Shown here piece after piece: positions 20,396 through 30,741 of a stretch of DNA of 58,605 nucleotides. A model generated the notes under the pieces. That model searched no databases. It was not told the origin of the DNA and was given only the letters and a program-made list of their open reading frames with translations. A program made the position numbers and the translations under genes. Source of the DNA: Prochlorococcus sp. AG-315-D17. GTDB taxonomy: Bacteria; Cyanobacteriota; Cyanobacteriia; PCC-6307; Cyanobiaceae. Every line of letters starts with the position of its first letter. Positions within the stretch are counted from its first letter, which is position 1. The stretch spans positions 1-58,605 of the forward strand of contig QBWD01000005.1 of NCBI GenBank assembly GCA_003283685.1, written 5' to 3'.

Positions 20396-23300
20396 TCACC
20401 TTATGATTGAATCTAATCTTTTTATTCTCTCTAATGGAGCCTTCTCTATAATCAAACCTGGGATTTGATCAGGATAATTTCTTTTAATTATATCTTTTTT
20501 CTCTGGGATCCCCCTTAGAAATACGTAAATATACCCACCAAGATGTTTTTGAGGTGAATAATCTGGGAGTCTCCAATTTAAAAATCTATGTAATGCTAAT
20601 AGATATATATGTGCTTGCAGAGGATAATGGTGAGTATACATTTCTTTATCCATTGAAAGCTCATTATAATTTGACGGCCCACAAGTGAGAATACCTTCTT
20701 TTGAATAGTTACTTCCAAGCCAATTACTCTTCCAGTCAAGAACCCACCATTTTGCATTTTTATTATTTCTTTTATCTGCGAAAACAAGATCTATAGAGCC
20801 CGTTAGAAAACCACTGCTACTAATATTTAGCTCCTCAAGTTTCCTTGAATATTCAATTCCGAATTTATTTTTTATATTTTGTTTAAATATAGAAGAGATA
20901 TCTAAGGTGTTTATTGGTTTTGTATTATGACAAATTGGGATATCAAAATTAAGTTCTTTTATCATATGATTTTTACTTAGATCTTTTAAATTTGATTTCC
21001 CTAAAGAACAACCTAGTGGAAGATTCGCAATTCTCTTGAGTAAATTATATATAGAGTCATTGAAGGAATCATTTATATTCGATTTCCTTAGCTCTTCTCC
21101 AATTGATTGTGAGATTAGTTCTTTATTATCAAGTTTATCAAACTCTATCTGCTCAAGTATTTTATGAAGACAACTCCCTGCTATCGCTCCACGAGGAAAA
21201 TCATTAATTGGATTTCCATTTGGCCATAAGTTTTCAATTGATTGTGAAATTATAGGATTTTTTTCCTGCATTATCTGATTAGGAGACAATATATCTTCAT
21301 TTTGATCTTTAAATGAGAGGTCTTCATTAGATTCTTCAGGAAAATATGGTTTGATTGATTTTTGACTTTGTTTAGTTGCCCATGAAGAATAACTATATCT
21401 TCCCCAGTTATTATCTAATTTATGTTTAGGTATTAAACCTAGTGATAGTTTGAGATTACTCTTAGGCTGATGCCAAACACCCTTTAATTGAGTGCATTTT
21501 ATATCTTTAATATCAATATTTAACTGCCTTGTTTTTAGCCATTGTTCCATTAATTCTCGGGAATGATCTTTCATTTCTAGGTTTATTGCTTTTGGTCCAA
21601 ATAAGAATCCTGAGAGGGGATTTCCTTCTTGTTCCTTTGCTTTTGCCCAGATGATTATTAATTGATTCTTGGCTCTTGTCATGGCGACATAAGCTAGTCT
21701 TTCTGCTTCTTGAAGCGATTGCTGCTTAACTAAGTTTGCATAGTTATTAAAGTCTTTATCCCATTGATATTTTTTAGATATAAAAAGAGATTCATTCCGT
21801 TTCCATAACAGTCCTTTATTTTCTGGCGGCTTTTGCCATAAGTATGGACATATTACAACTTTAAATTGTAATCCTTTACTTTTGTGTATCGTAATTATAT
21901 TTACTGCACTATCCGCAACATCACTATTCGGTTGGTATTCTTCTGGTATTGGCTCACTAGGCTTCAGACGTTGTCGATGAAGCCATCTTGAGGCTTTAAT
22001 TGCATTGAATTTTTGTAGATATATCTGTTGATCTACTAATTGAGCAGTCTGATTTAAATCACTTAATAAACTCCCTCTTTGAGAGATGTCTGCCATCAAT
22101 TCCCCTTGAAGCAGTTTTGCTAGACAACCTGTTAGACCAATCCCAGGTAGTAATTTCGATAAGTCATTAAGTCTTAATGATAATAAGTCAAAATCTCCAT
22201 TAGTTTTTGCACTAATAAGTTTGTTTCTGTCCCATTGCAATAACTCAGAACAAGCTAGCAATGAAACTTTTTGTTGATCATTTGGTGTAGCTATGCAATT
22301 CAGGAGAACTTGTAGAAGTTGTGCTCCTTCCCCTTCAAAAATATTAGAATCATTGATCAATTTAGATGGTATCTTTACTTTAGAAAGATAACTACTGATA
22401 CTTTTTGCTTGGTCATGCCTATTTACAAGTATGCAAATATCAGATGGCATTAGATCCTGAGGGTTATTGTTTAATAATTCCAATAAATATGATGAAATGA
22501 TTTGAGGAATCTTTTCTTCTACCTTACTTTTTGAATCTATATTCTCGGGACTTAAATCCTGTGCTTGAGAATCATCAGTTAGATTTAAAATTTGTAGTGG
22601 TCTTTCAATACCATTTAGAATTAACTTTCTTTCTTTAGAACAAGGTAGCATTTCCTGAGTCGTTAATTCTGATCGAATAAGCCTATCTGCGAATAATTTA
22701 TTGAGTATTAATATTAGTGATTTAGTTGTTCTGAAATTTTTATTCATGTAATCTATTCGATCTGCCTTTTCTCTGGCTTTCATATATGTTTTTAAATCTC
22801 CTCCTCTGAAACTATAAATTGCTTGTTTAGGATCTCCTATCATGAGTAATAGACGATTTCTTTTTCTGCCAAAAATTTCATGAAGTAATCTCAATTGAAC
22901 TGGGTCTGTATCTTGGAACTCATCTATCAATGCCACCTTATATCGATTTCTTAAGTTGTTGAAAATAACCTTACCTGTACTAAAGTTCTTTTCATTATTA
23001 ACTAATAGTAATCTTTTGGGATCTAAGGATTTTAATAAATCTGAATAGATTATAATCCCTTTTGTGCTTTTTCTTTTTTCTATTTCCTTATTAATCCTAG
23101 TTAATGCATGTTCCCAAACTAAGTCTTTAGGACTATCGATTAATTCGCCTATCTTGTAGAATAGTTTACTATTTGTGGGGATTTTGTTATCTAGTCTATA
23201 TTTACTTGATAAAATATTTAGATTCCTTGGATGGAAATATTTAGCAAATAGACTTTGATTTTGTATATCATTATATGAAGGTCTTTTTGTTTTCTTATAA

Positions 23301-24178
23301 TCTTCTATCCAATTATTTAATATCATATATCTATTTTTCCTAGGCTTAGCGCTATATGGTTTTGTATCAGATATTCCCAATGATTTAAGTTCTATGGCAA
23401 ATTCTTTAAAGCTCTCTTCTAATTCTTTTCCTTCTATTTCCCATAGCTTAACGAATTCTGACCATAATGATTCTATATGCTGATAAAATTGATTAGAAAG
23501 ATTCCTAGTTAGGTCAACATGCTTAAATGTATTTTGATACTTATTGTTTGAGTCATTTTCTATGGTATTTAATACTTTAGTTAGGTTTTTAATACTAAAG
23601 TTAGATTTTAAAATGCCTTTCAAATCATTAGATTCTATTTCTAATATTTCTTCTTTCCAATATTCTTCAACTATTTCCTGGATTAAGGAATATGAGTCTT
23701 TTTCTATTTTAGGATTGAGTTTAGACCCGTGAACTATGGCTTCTCTTCGGATTGTTTTACTACAAAAGCCATGAATTGTTGTGATGTCTGCTGTATCTAT
23801 TCTTTCAAGCGCTTCTAGGATTAAAGATGCAATTAACAATCTATTATCCTTTGTCTTTAAATTGAGGGAAACCCATTCTTTCAGGACATCATCAATGTCA
23901 TCATCTAAAACTTCATCATAGTCTGATTCTACTATCTTTAAAGCTAAGACTAATCTCTCAATAATCTTAGATTTTATTTCTGATGATGTTGCTTCTGTAA
24001 AACTTACTACTAAGATTTGATTTATTAAATATTTCTTTTCAGTTACTAGCCTTAAGACGATATGCGCTAATGAGAATGTCTTACCAGTACCTGCACTTGC
24101 TTCTATTAGCCTTATTCCATTATCTAATGGGTATAGATTAGGTTCGAATACATATGATTCTTTCTTTCTGGGTTTCAT
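20396..24178 (-). CDS. recB: Exodeoxyribonuclease V beta subunit RecB
   Basis: RecB supplies the 3'-5' helicase and the nuclease of RecBCD. The helicase has Walker A IEASAGTGKTFSLAHIVLRL at residue 23, Walker B IDEFQDTDPVQ near 418, and helicase motif VI MTRAKNQLIIIW near 825. The C-terminal nuclease keeps the catalytic residues in GSIDLVFADK and WWVLDWKSNWLG (near 1115-1145), so both activities should be intact. At 1260 residues it is full length. An 86-bp spacer with a methyltransferase-like gene behind it separates it from recC. Confidence 0.95.
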   Translation of the reverse strand: MKPRKKESYVFEPNLYPLDNGIRLIEASAGTGKTFSLAHIVLRLVTEKKYLINQILVVSFTEATSSEIKSKIIERLVLALKIVESDYDEVLDDDIDDVLKEWVSLNLKTKDNRLLIASLILEALERIDTADITTIHGFCSKTIRREAIVHGSKLNPKIEKDSYSLIQEIVEEYWKEEILEIESNDLKGILKSNFSIKNLTKVLNTIENDSNNKYQNTFKHVDLTRNLSNQFYQHIESLWSEFVKLWEIEGKELEESFKEFAIELKSLGISDTKPYSAKPRKNRYMILNNWIEDYKKTKRPSYNDIQNQSLFAKYFHPRNLNILSSKYRLDNKIPTNSKLFYKIGELIDSPKDLVWEHALTRINKEIEKRKSTKGIIIYSDLLKSLDPKRLLLVNNEKNFSTGKVIFNNLRNRYKVALIDEFQDTDPVQLRLLHEIFGRKRNRLLLMIGDPKQAIYSFRGGDLKTYMKAREKADRIDYMNKNFRTTKSLILILNKLFADRLIRSELTTQEMLPCSKERKLILNGIERPLQILNLTDDSQAQDLSPENIDSKSKVEEKIPQIISSYLLELLNNNPQDLMPSDICILVNRHDQAKSISSYLSKVKIPSKLINDSNIFEGEGAQLLQVLLNCIATPNDQQKVSLLACSELLQWDRNKLISAKTNGDFDLLSLRLNDLSKLLPGIGLTGCLAKLLQGELMADISQRGSLLSDLNQTAQLVDQQIYLQKFNAIKASRWLHRQRLKPSEPIPEEYQPNSDVADSAVNIITIHKSKGLQFKVVICPYLWQKPPENKGLLWKRNESLFISKKYQWDKDFNNYANLVKQQSLQEAERLAYVAMTRAKNQLIIIWAKAKEQEGNPLSGFLFGPKAINLEMKDHSRELMEQWLKTRQLNIDIKDIKCTQLKGVWHQPKSNLKLSLGLIPKHKLDNNWGRYSYSSWATKQSQKSIKPYFPEESNEDLSFKDQNEDILSPNQIMQEKNPIISQSIENLWPNGNPINDFPRGAIAGSCLHKILEQIEFDKLDNKELISQSIGEELRKSNINDSFNDSIYNLLKRIANLPLGCSLGKSNLKDLSKNHMIKELNFDIPICHNTKPINTLDISSIFKQNIKNKFGIEYSRKLEELNISSSGFLTGSIDLVFADKRNNKNAKWWVLDWKSNWLGSNYSKEGILTCGPSNYNELSMDKEMYTHHYPLQAHIYLLALHRFLNWRLPDYSPQKHLGGYIYVFLRGIPEKKDIIKRNYPDQIPGLIIEKAPLERIKRLDSIIR

Positions 24179-24264
24179 GTTTTTATCTCTTCAGGCTTTG
24201 CTTTTTTATTATTTTTATATTTAATTATTAGCTTCTTTTCTCTTTTTTTTATATCTGACATCTC

Positions 24265-24747
24265 TTAAGACCTCCAATCTAAATATGGGATATATGAAAT
24301 TATAGCTGGAGTTGTTTTAATATATTTTTCATATGAAGAATGCAATTTCAATAGTTTCTTTTCTTCTGTTGTTGCCTTTAGTTTTAAAATGTATGATAGC
24401 ATAATTAATAGTAATAAATGGAATAGACTAAGTTTATAAATAGATATGCCTAAGGATATATATAATAGCCACTTGTATATTGGGTGCCGGCAATTTTTGT
24501 AGGACTTTTTCGTTATTAGAGTTGAATTTTTTACTGGTATCGTAAGTATTGATAGGTTATGACCCAGATGATAAAAGGCTAATATTAAATTAATGATTCC
24601 GTTGCTAGATATTATTATTCCTAATATTTGTATGTACTTAAATATTTCATAATTTAGATTTGTATTATCAGGCCATCCTTGTAAGATATGTAGAATTATA
24701 AGGATAAATTGAGAAACTAAGTACCATTCACCTTTTGTATTTTTCAT
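24265..24747 (-). CDS. Isoprenylcysteine methyltransferase-like integral membrane protein
   Basis: A 160-residue protein with about four membrane helices. It shows the pattern of the ICMT/PEMT-type membrane methyltransferases: RHPIYKWLLYISLG (near residue 87-100) and, after a hydrophobic helix, ATTEEKKLLKLHSSYEKYIKTTP (near 127-149), where Glu-Glu and a Tyr precede the final turn. The methyl acceptor is unknown. Both codon use and position, between recC (7 bp) and recB (86 bp), suggest it is cotranscribed with the repair genes, although no link to RecBCD is known to me. Confidence 0.72.
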   Translation of the reverse strand: MKNTKGEWYLVSQFILIILHILQGWPDNTNLNYEIFKYIQILGIIISSNGIINLILAFYHLGHNLSILTIPVKNSTLITKKSYKNCRHPIYKWLLYISLGISIYKLSLFHLLLLIMLSYILKLKATTEEKKLLKLHSSYEKYIKTTPAIISYIPYLDWRS

Positions 24748-24754
24748 TATGAAT

Positions 24755-27700
24755 TTATATTCTCCTCAGTGTATTTAGTAGTGGTTCATATAGATCCATC
24801 ATAGCTATGTTGAAACTTTCATCCGTTAAGAATACTGAAGATTTACAATTTCTACCAAAGCAGATTTGCATTGCTAGGTTCTCTCTTTCACCTTTAATAT
24901 ATGAATCACCCTCCCATTTCTTGCGGAATGCTTCATGTGGGCTTTTCATTTTATTATTATTAAGAGCTAATGCTAATCCACTTTCTGGCGGTATTGGCCA
25001 ACAATCCTTTTGTCCCTTATTTGCGAGTCTCTCAAGCTTTATTAAACATTTAGTGGCATCTATTTGACTAATTGGTGAAAATTGATAAGATATTTCGAAA
25101 TTATCCTTTATAGTTTGACCTTTTTTCCTGGAAATGATGAGTGATTTCGAATCTAAAGAATAATTAGCTGATATAGATAAATGATTTAACCATCCTTCCA
25201 TAACTGTTTTGTATTTAAGACTTCCTATTTCTATTTGGATTAAATCATTGCCTGCAAAATAAAAATCTTTTTCTAAATTATTTATTTTAAGACTTTTCTT
25301 TGTGTATTCTCCTGATTGTTTAAGTATTGAATTTAAATTCTGCCAACGTTTCTCTAATAATTCTTCTTCTATCGTACCTGATGACTTAGGAGGAAAAACC
25401 CCTGTTCCTGAATAGTGTTCTTTCCAGTAACTTTGCTCATTTTCCGTTCTTATCCCTTCTTTATCCTCATAATTATCTATACGTTGTTTAAGTAATATAT
25501 ATCTATCTAACTCTGAAAGTTCTAAGTAATCATTATCTTCTATGATTTTGTTGAATTCTTTTGATTGGATCTTATTTTCTTTAAGCCATGAGATTTGGGG
25601 TCCGAGTAACCATTCTCTAGTCTGTTCATATGAGATAAATGTTGCATTTGTTGAGGATTCTCCATCCCATTTTAGCGGTAATGCTAATGATATCTGTGAA
25701 GGTGATATTTCTTTATCTATCAATTTACGAGCTTCTAGATTTCTTTGATCACAACTTAATATTTGTGCAGTAGAACTTTTTCTAAAATTCTGAATGTCAA
25801 GAGGGTTTGGGGGCGCTTCTATTAATATATTTTTATAAATATCTAGTCCTAATTTTATTTTTAAATAATTTAACCATTGTTGAACTGGACTAGATGGTTC
25901 GAGTTCTTCTCCTGTTCTTTCGTCTCTACAATTCCAAGAAAGTAAAAGATGTTGTCGCGATGAGATCAATGCTTCTAGTAGTGAATAACGATCTTTATCA
26001 TTTTGATTTGGATCACCCAGTTCCCAGCTCTTTTCAATGATATTAAAACTAGTTCTAGAGTCAGATCGTGGGAAGCTTTTCCCCTCTAATCCCATGATTA
26101 CTATGACGCGATGTGGTATTGCTCTCATTGGTTCAAGAGCACTTATCGTAATTTTCCCAGATCTATGTCCAAATTTCCCACTAGTTGAACTAAGTGATTG
26201 AGTAATTAGATCTTTGACTACTGAACTATCAATATCTAATTGAAAATCGATTGTGATTGAATGCCAATTGTCTATTATATTTAGAAGTTGTTGAACTTCC
26301 CATATCCAATCTCCTCCATCTCCAAAAAACTCTACAATAATTGATTTTAGAAGAGCTACCCATTCGTTACATTTATGGAATTTACGTAGCTCTTCTATAT
26401 ATTTAAAAATATTTGTAAGTAACCCCCACGAATTTATTATTTCTAAGTGTGTAATATTTTTTGAGAATGGAGCAATTTCTTTAGTAGGACTTTTAATATT
26501 ATTTGGAAATATAATTCCTAGTAACCATCTTTCAAGACACCAAGATAGACTATGTTCATTTTCACCAAGTCGATCTGAGGCATCAAGTCCCCAAGTAAAT
26601 CCTGTTTCTTGAAGATGATTGCTAATATTATCAATTTGTTCAGCGCTGAGATTTTGTTGCTTTTGTAATGCTGGATTAGCAAGAAGTGAATCAAGACCTG
26701 AGGCAGTTAGGCGGTTAGAAGAAATATCTAATAAGCTCAAGACAAAATGTATAATCCCTACTTTATCTTCATGACTTCTGTCAGTGATTGTCCATGGAAG
26801 TTCGATATCAGATGTAGGTAAATTATTGAATACTGAGGCGAAAATAGATGAATAGCAACTTAGTTGAGGTGTCATTATTAGAATATCTTTTGGCTTTAAA
26901 CTTTTATCATTAGCTAAGAAATTTAATATTTGATCTCTGATTAATTCTACTTGGCGTCGTTTGCTAGGTGACTTTAGAAACAGTAACGAGTTATCGTTTA
27001 ACTCTTTGGTTAAACAAGAATTATTTTCTGAAGAAAGTAATTCTTGTTGAAGTTGTTCTAAGAGACTCGGTTTCTGACCTTTATTGATAGCGATATTGGC
27101 AGACAGGGAAAAGAGATCTTGATCAGCCCACTCGCCTAATTGATGTTCTCCACTTCCTTCGAGTAGCTGTTGAAATTCAGCACCCATTCTACCTAAGGTT
27201 GCTTCAATCCTGGGAGATTCAAGTAACCACCTCCTGTCAGAAGTCGTACTCCATTTATTGCCGTATCGCAATCTACGTTGTTCACATCTGTGCCATAGGT
27301 CATTACAAGGTGAAATTATGAAAATCTTTATTTCTATTGCCTGAGAAAGTGCTTGGACTAAATCTATTTGTAGAGGAGCTAGAGAACTTAGACCAAAGAT
27401 ATAAAGATTCTTAGGAAGTCTTAGGTTCGAAATATCGTTATATTTTAAAATATTGATTGCTTTATGCACTTTTATACATAAAGGATCTTTTTTTAACTTT
27501 TTATATAAAAGTTTGAATAGGATTACTTGCCATAAAGAGTTTTTGCATAAGTAATCTTTTTTTGAGATTATTTGTAAATCAGATTTTATCCATTCCTCTA
27601 TCATATTAGGTCTAAAGAGAATATATTCATTAAATACATCTGCTATATTATTAACGAGTTCCCATATATACATATTAATTTGATAACCATCCTGTGGTTT

Positions 27701-28051
27701 CTCTTCTAACCAGCCTTTAATAATACTTGCTTCTTTTTCTTTAATTAGTTCTGGTAAGAGCTCTATAATATGCCAAATAAGATATTTTCTTTCCCATGGA
27801 TTAGATTCATTGGGCTCTATTTCTAGAATAATATTTAGGAGTTTCTTTAAATATATTCCAGGGAAAGGGAAATTAACTAAGGCATTTATTCCATTAATTA
27901 CTGAAAGTTGTTCGCTTAACCATTTACTTGAAGGCCATGAGCTAACAATAATGTCAACTTCGTTTGTTATTGCTGGAGGATCTAAACGAAGTTCTTGTCC
28001 TAAAACCTCTGACAACCACTCAGCTTTATTACTACGATAGATCGTTAGCAA
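24755..28051 (-). CDS. recC: Exodeoxyribonuclease V gamma subunit RecC
   Basis: RecC holds RecB and RecD together and reads Chi-like sequences through a helicase-like, catalytically dead fold. The N-terminal MLTIYRSNKAEWL and the ELPWTITDRS, GLDSLLANPA, MRAIPHRVIVIMGLEGKSFPR and LLLSWNCRDERTGEELEPS blocks are typical. Start is TTG at 28051; no ATG lies nearby in frame. At 1098 residues it is full length. It heads the cluster recC, methyltransferase-like gene, recB, recD. Confidence 0.93.
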   Translation of the reverse strand: MLTIYRSNKAEWLSEVLGQELRLDPPAITNEVDIIVSSWPSSKWLSEQLSVINGINALVNFPFPGIYLKKLLNIILEIEPNESNPWERKYLIWHIIELLPELIKEKEASIIKGWLEEKPQDGYQINMYIWELVNNIADVFNEYILFRPNMIEEWIKSDLQIISKKDYLCKNSLWQVILFKLLYKKLKKDPLCIKVHKAINILKYNDISNLRLPKNLYIFGLSSLAPLQIDLVQALSQAIEIKIFIISPCNDLWHRCEQRRLRYGNKWSTTSDRRWLLESPRIEATLGRMGAEFQQLLEGSGEHQLGEWADQDLFSLSANIAINKGQKPSLLEQLQQELLSSENNSCLTKELNDNSLLFLKSPSKRRQVELIRDQILNFLANDKSLKPKDILIMTPQLSCYSSIFASVFNNLPTSDIELPWTITDRSHEDKVGIIHFVLSLLDISSNRLTASGLDSLLANPALQKQQNLSAEQIDNISNHLQETGFTWGLDASDRLGENEHSLSWCLERWLLGIIFPNNIKSPTKEIAPFSKNITHLEIINSWGLLTNIFKYIEELRKFHKCNEWVALLKSIIVEFFGDGGDWIWEVQQLLNIIDNWHSITIDFQLDIDSSVVKDLITQSLSSTSGKFGHRSGKITISALEPMRAIPHRVIVIMGLEGKSFPRSDSRTSFNIIEKSWELGDPNQNDKDRYSLLEALISSRQHLLLSWNCRDERTGEELEPSSPVQQWLNYLKIKLGLDIYKNILIEAPPNPLDIQNFRKSSTAQILSCDQRNLEARKLIDKEISPSQISLALPLKWDGESSTNATFISYEQTREWLLGPQISWLKENKIQSKEFNKIIEDNDYLELSELDRYILLKQRIDNYEDKEGIRTENEQSYWKEHYSGTGVFPPKSSGTIEEELLEKRWQNLNSILKQSGEYTKKSLKINNLEKDFYFAGNDLIQIEIGSLKYKTVMEGWLNHLSISANYSLDSKSLIISRKKGQTIKDNFEISYQFSPISQIDATKCLIKLERLANKGQKDCWPIPPESGLALALNNNKMKSPHEAFRKKWEGDSYIKGERENLAMQICFGRNCKSSVFLTDESFNIAMMDLYEPLLNTLRRI

Positions 28052-28132
28052 TGGTCAAAACCTAGGCTTAAAAAAGGGATTGAATTGGCTTGATTTCGTT
28101 CTTTGCGTATTAATTACAATCATTAGATTTAT

Positions 28133-28864
28133 TTAGAAATTATTTTCCCTTGGATTCATAATTAGGTTTTTCATTTCTCTTACTGCTTGAGTTAGCCCAA
28201 CGGCTAAAGCTCTTGAAATAATTGTATGTCCAATATTTAGTTCCTCCATCCCTTTAATAGCTGCTATCTGTTCAACATTTTGATAAGTTAAACCATGGCC
28301 GGCATTAACTCTCAGACCATATGTTTTTGCCTTTGCTGTGTTCTCTTTGAGTATTGATAACTGCATTTCTCTATCTTTGTATTTTGCACTTGCATACTTC
28401 CCTGTATGAAGTTCAACCCAGCTGGCTTTGATTTCTGCAGAAATTTCTAATACTTCCTGTATGGGATCAACAAAAAGGCTTACGGGTATTTCTTCATCAT
28501 ATAACTTTTGGATTGTTTCTTTTAGTTTGTTTTTGCAATTGATTACATCAAGTCCACCTTCTGTTGTGACTTCCTCTCTTCTCTCGGGAACCAAGGTGAC
28601 CATATCTGGTTTGACTTTTAATGCGATTAAAGTCATTTCTTCAGTGGCTGCCATTTCGAGGTTAAGACGAGAATGTACCGTTTCTTTAAGGAGTCTTAGA
28701 TCTCTATCCTGAATATGCCTTCTATCTTCTCTTAAGTGAATCGTTATTCCATCGGCACCACCTAATTCAGCTAAAAGAGCCATTGGCACTGGATCAGGCT
28801 CAAATGTTTTTCGAGCCTCCCTAACATTTGCAATATGGTCGATGTTTACACCAAGACTTGCCAT
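28133..28864 (-). CDS. pdxJ: Pyridoxine 5'-phosphate synthase
   Basis: Condenses 1-deoxyxylulose 5-phosphate with 3-amino-2-oxopropyl phosphate to give pyridoxine 5'-phosphate, in the DXP-dependent vitamin B6 route. Conserved features: [15 protein letters not shown] at the N-terminus, [16 protein letters not shown] near 40, the catalytic Glu in LNLEMAAT near 68, [10 protein letters not shown] near 190 and [17 protein letters not shown] near 210. The length of 243 residues is normal. It is divergent from plsC, with a palindrome 11 bp before its ATG. Confidence 0.96.
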   Translation of the reverse strand: MASLGVNIDHIANVREARKTFEPDPVPMALLAELGGADGITIHLREDRRHIQDRDLRLLKETVHSRLNLEMAATEEMTLIALKVKPDMVTLVPERREEVTTEGGLDVINCKNKLKETIQKLYDEEIPVSLFVDPIQEVLEISAEIKASWVELHTGKYASAKYKDREMQLSILKENTAKAKTYGLRVNAGHGLTYQNVEQIAAIKGMEELNIGHTIISRALAVGLTQAVREMKNLIMNPRENNF

Positions 28865-28875
28865 GGAAACAATAT

Positions 28876-28892
28876 ATACACTTTGAGTGTAT
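28876..28892. promoter_or_regulatory. Perfect palindrome upstream of pdxJ
   Basis: ATACACT, three bases, AGTGTAT: 7-bp perfect arms lying 11 bp upstream of the pdxJ ATG, in the 137-bp divergent spacer with plsC. An operator for a dimeric repressor is plausible. A chance palindrome is also possible. Confidence 0.35.
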
Positions 28893-29001
28893 GTCTAAAT
28901 GAATAATATGGTCAGCCGCTGTAGTAACTGCCCAGTGTGATGGTTAATGGTAACGCCTCCACATTATCTTCATAACAATATGATTTTAAATTGAAGGTAC
29001 T

Positions 29002-29682
29002 TTGCCCGTAGTCAATCGAGAGAAAAATATATGTCTTGGTATCGATCCTTTTTGGAGTCGGTTAGCCATGCTTGCAACTCAGGATCTTGCATTGAATAAT
29101 TTTTTTCGTAGAAGAATAGTAATTGGGAGTAAATTCTTACCTTTGAATGGGCCTGTAGTTTTAGCTCCGACACATAGATCAAGATGGGATGCTTTGATGC
29201 TGACAATGGCTGCTGGTAGAAGGGTTACAAAAAGAGAGTGTAGATATATGGTTACTCGGTCTGAGATGAAAGGACTACAAGGTTGGTTTTTAAACAGAAT
29301 TGGTTGTTTCCCTATTGATCAGGGACGCCCATCATTAATTAGCCTTAGATATGCCGTGGACTTGTTAATTTCACAGCAGCAACTTGTAGTCTTTCCAGAA
29401 GGGAAGATAAATCGATTAGGCGAACCAATAAAGCTAAAAAGAGGTTTGGTTCGTTTAGCTCAACTGGCCTCTAACAAGGGGATGGATATTAATGTTGTTC
29501 CAGTAGGTCTTGCTTACAGCGAAGTAATTCCAAAACTATGCGGATCAGCAGCGATTTGTTTCTCAAGCCCAATAAGAATTTCCCAAACAGGTCAGCAATC
29601 ATCATCTGATTTTAATATTGAACTTTCCGAAAGAATGTGTGCGGCTGAGAAAGCGGCCCTCGTGGCAGTTGGTCGTAAATAA
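29002..29682 (+). CDS. plsC: 1-acyl-sn-glycerol-3-phosphate acyltransferase
   Basis: Adds the second acyl chain to lysophosphatidic acid, just before CdsA in phospholipid synthesis. The HX4D active motif is APTHRSRWDAL near residue 58. The second conserved block is VVFPEGKINR near 137, with FPEG intact. Third is VPVGLAYSE near 175. A hydrophobic N-terminus places it at the membrane. The start is TTG at 29002; no ATG lies in frame before the catalytic block. At 226 residues it is normal. Confidence 0.9.
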   Translation: MPVVNREKNICLGIDPFWSRLAMLATQDLALNNFFRRRIVIGSKFLPLNGPVVLAPTHRSRWDALMLTMAAGRRVTKRECRYMVTRSEMKGLQGWFLNRIGCFPIDQGRPSLISLRYAVDLLISQQQLVVFPEGKINRLGEPIKLKRGLVRLAQLASNKGMDINVVPVGLAYSEVIPKLCGSAAICFSSPIRISQTGQQSSSDFNIELSERMCAAEKAALVAVGRK

Positions 29683-29798
29683 TTTGGCAACTAAAATTTA
29701 GTTGAATTTGCTTTGTTGAAACACCCTATGCTGGTGATATGAAGTCTTTTCTTTAAGATTTTTATTCCCAAATATTAGTTTCTTTATTTATTTGATAC

Positions 29799-30029
29799 AT
29801 GCTTACATCAACAGAAGTAATTGCTTCAATAAAAAAAACACTTCCAGATGCTTTGATTAATGTTAAAGATTTGGGGGGTGGTGATCATCTTGAAGTGGAT
29901 GTAATTTCTGCAAGATTTTCTGGGTTATCTCTAGTTCAACAACACCAACTTGTATATGGGGCTCTCAAAACCGAATTAAAAACCGAAGCAATTCATGCAC
30001 TGGCTTTAAAAACTTCAACTCCTTCTTGA
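29799..30029 (+). CDS. bolA: BolA-family protein
   Basis: Seventy-six residues covering a single BolA fold: [36 protein letters not shown], with the conserved His in GDHLEV, then [14 protein letters not shown]. BolA proteins partner with monothiol glutaredoxins to hold or pass [2Fe-2S] clusters. The next gene is just such a glutaredoxin, 11 bp downstream (overlapping if its alternative TTG start is used), so the pair is probably expressed together and works as one unit. Confidence 0.93.
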   Translation: MLTSTEVIASIKKTLPDALINVKDLGGGDHLEVDVISARFSGLSLVQQHQLVYGALKTELKTEAIHALALKTSTPS

Positions 30030-30040
30030 TTACTTTATTT

Positions 30041-30364
30041 ATGGACTCTCAAACTCGCTCAAAAATAGAACTTCTGATCAGTTCAAATCCCGTATTTGTT
30101 TTTATGAAAGGCAATAAATTAATGCCTCAATGTGGTTTTTCAAATAATGTAGTCCAAATATTAAATTCTTTGGGGATAAGTTTTGATACTTTTGATGTCT
30201 TGTCCGATATGGACATTCGTGAAGGTATAAAAGAATATTCAAATTGGCCCACTATTCCTCAAGTGTATGTAAAAGGGGAATTCTTAGGAGGCTCTGACAT
30301 TCTGATAACGATGTATAACTCTGGAGAATTGAAAGAAAAGCTTGAAATTGCTCTTGCTTCATAA
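30041..30364 (+). CDS. grxD: Monothiol glutaredoxin (CGFS type)
   Basis: A Grx4-type monothiol glutaredoxin that carries [2Fe-2S] clusters with glutathione and BolA. The active site is PQCGFSNN near residue 30, preceded by VFVFMKG and followed by the TIPQVYVKGEFLGGSDI block near 70 that binds glutathione. I prefer the ATG at 30041 (107 residues, the usual size). A TTG at 30026 would overlap the bolA stop and add five residues. Confidence 0.95.
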   Translation: MDSQTRSKIELLISSNPVFVFMKGNKLMPQCGFSNNVVQILNSLGISFDTFDVLSDMDIREGIKEYSNWPTIPQVYVKGEFLGGSDILITMYNSGELKEKLEIALAS

Positions 30365-30386
30365 ACTTTTACTTTTATGTTCATTC

Positions 30387-30653
30387 CTATAGTTCTTTTT
30401 GAAAAAACAAGTTATTTATATTTCCATCTGGCCCGATAAAACTTGAAGGGTCCATGATCCATCTGTCTATTATTGCTTCCAGTTTCTCTTGATCGCGAGG
30501 ACCTAATCTCTTGCAATTCCTCAGAGAATGTAAGTATCCATCTGCATAGAGCCTTAGTTCTGAAGGCGTGTGATATCTGCTTGTTAGTTCTTGGCAAGCA
30601 TCACAAATCGATTGAAAATGCTTTATGGCTTCTGGGTCATCAAAAGATGTCAT
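30387..30653 (-). CDS. Small conserved cyanobacterial protein (DUF6761-like)
   Basis: Eighty-eight residues, soluble, rich in helix: DDPEAIKHFQSICDACQELTSRYHTPSELRLYADGYLHSLRN, then LIDRWIMDPSSFIGPDG-like sequence (IIDRWIMDPSSF). I recall this as a widely conserved cyanobacterial family without known function, probably DUF6761. It converges with grxD and is divergent from the response regulator, separated by an 88-bp spacer. Confidence 0.75.
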   Translation of the reverse strand: MTSFDDPEAIKHFQSICDACQELTSRYHTPSELRLYADGYLHSLRNCKRLGPRDQEKLEAIIDRWIMDPSSFIGPDGNINNLFFQKEL

Positions 30654-30741
30654 AGTTTGCTAAGACACAATCTATTATTAGCAGCTTGTGAACGGTGTGC
30701 TTTAAAATCTTTTCTAGTCTAAGGGTGCTATTTTCTAGCCT

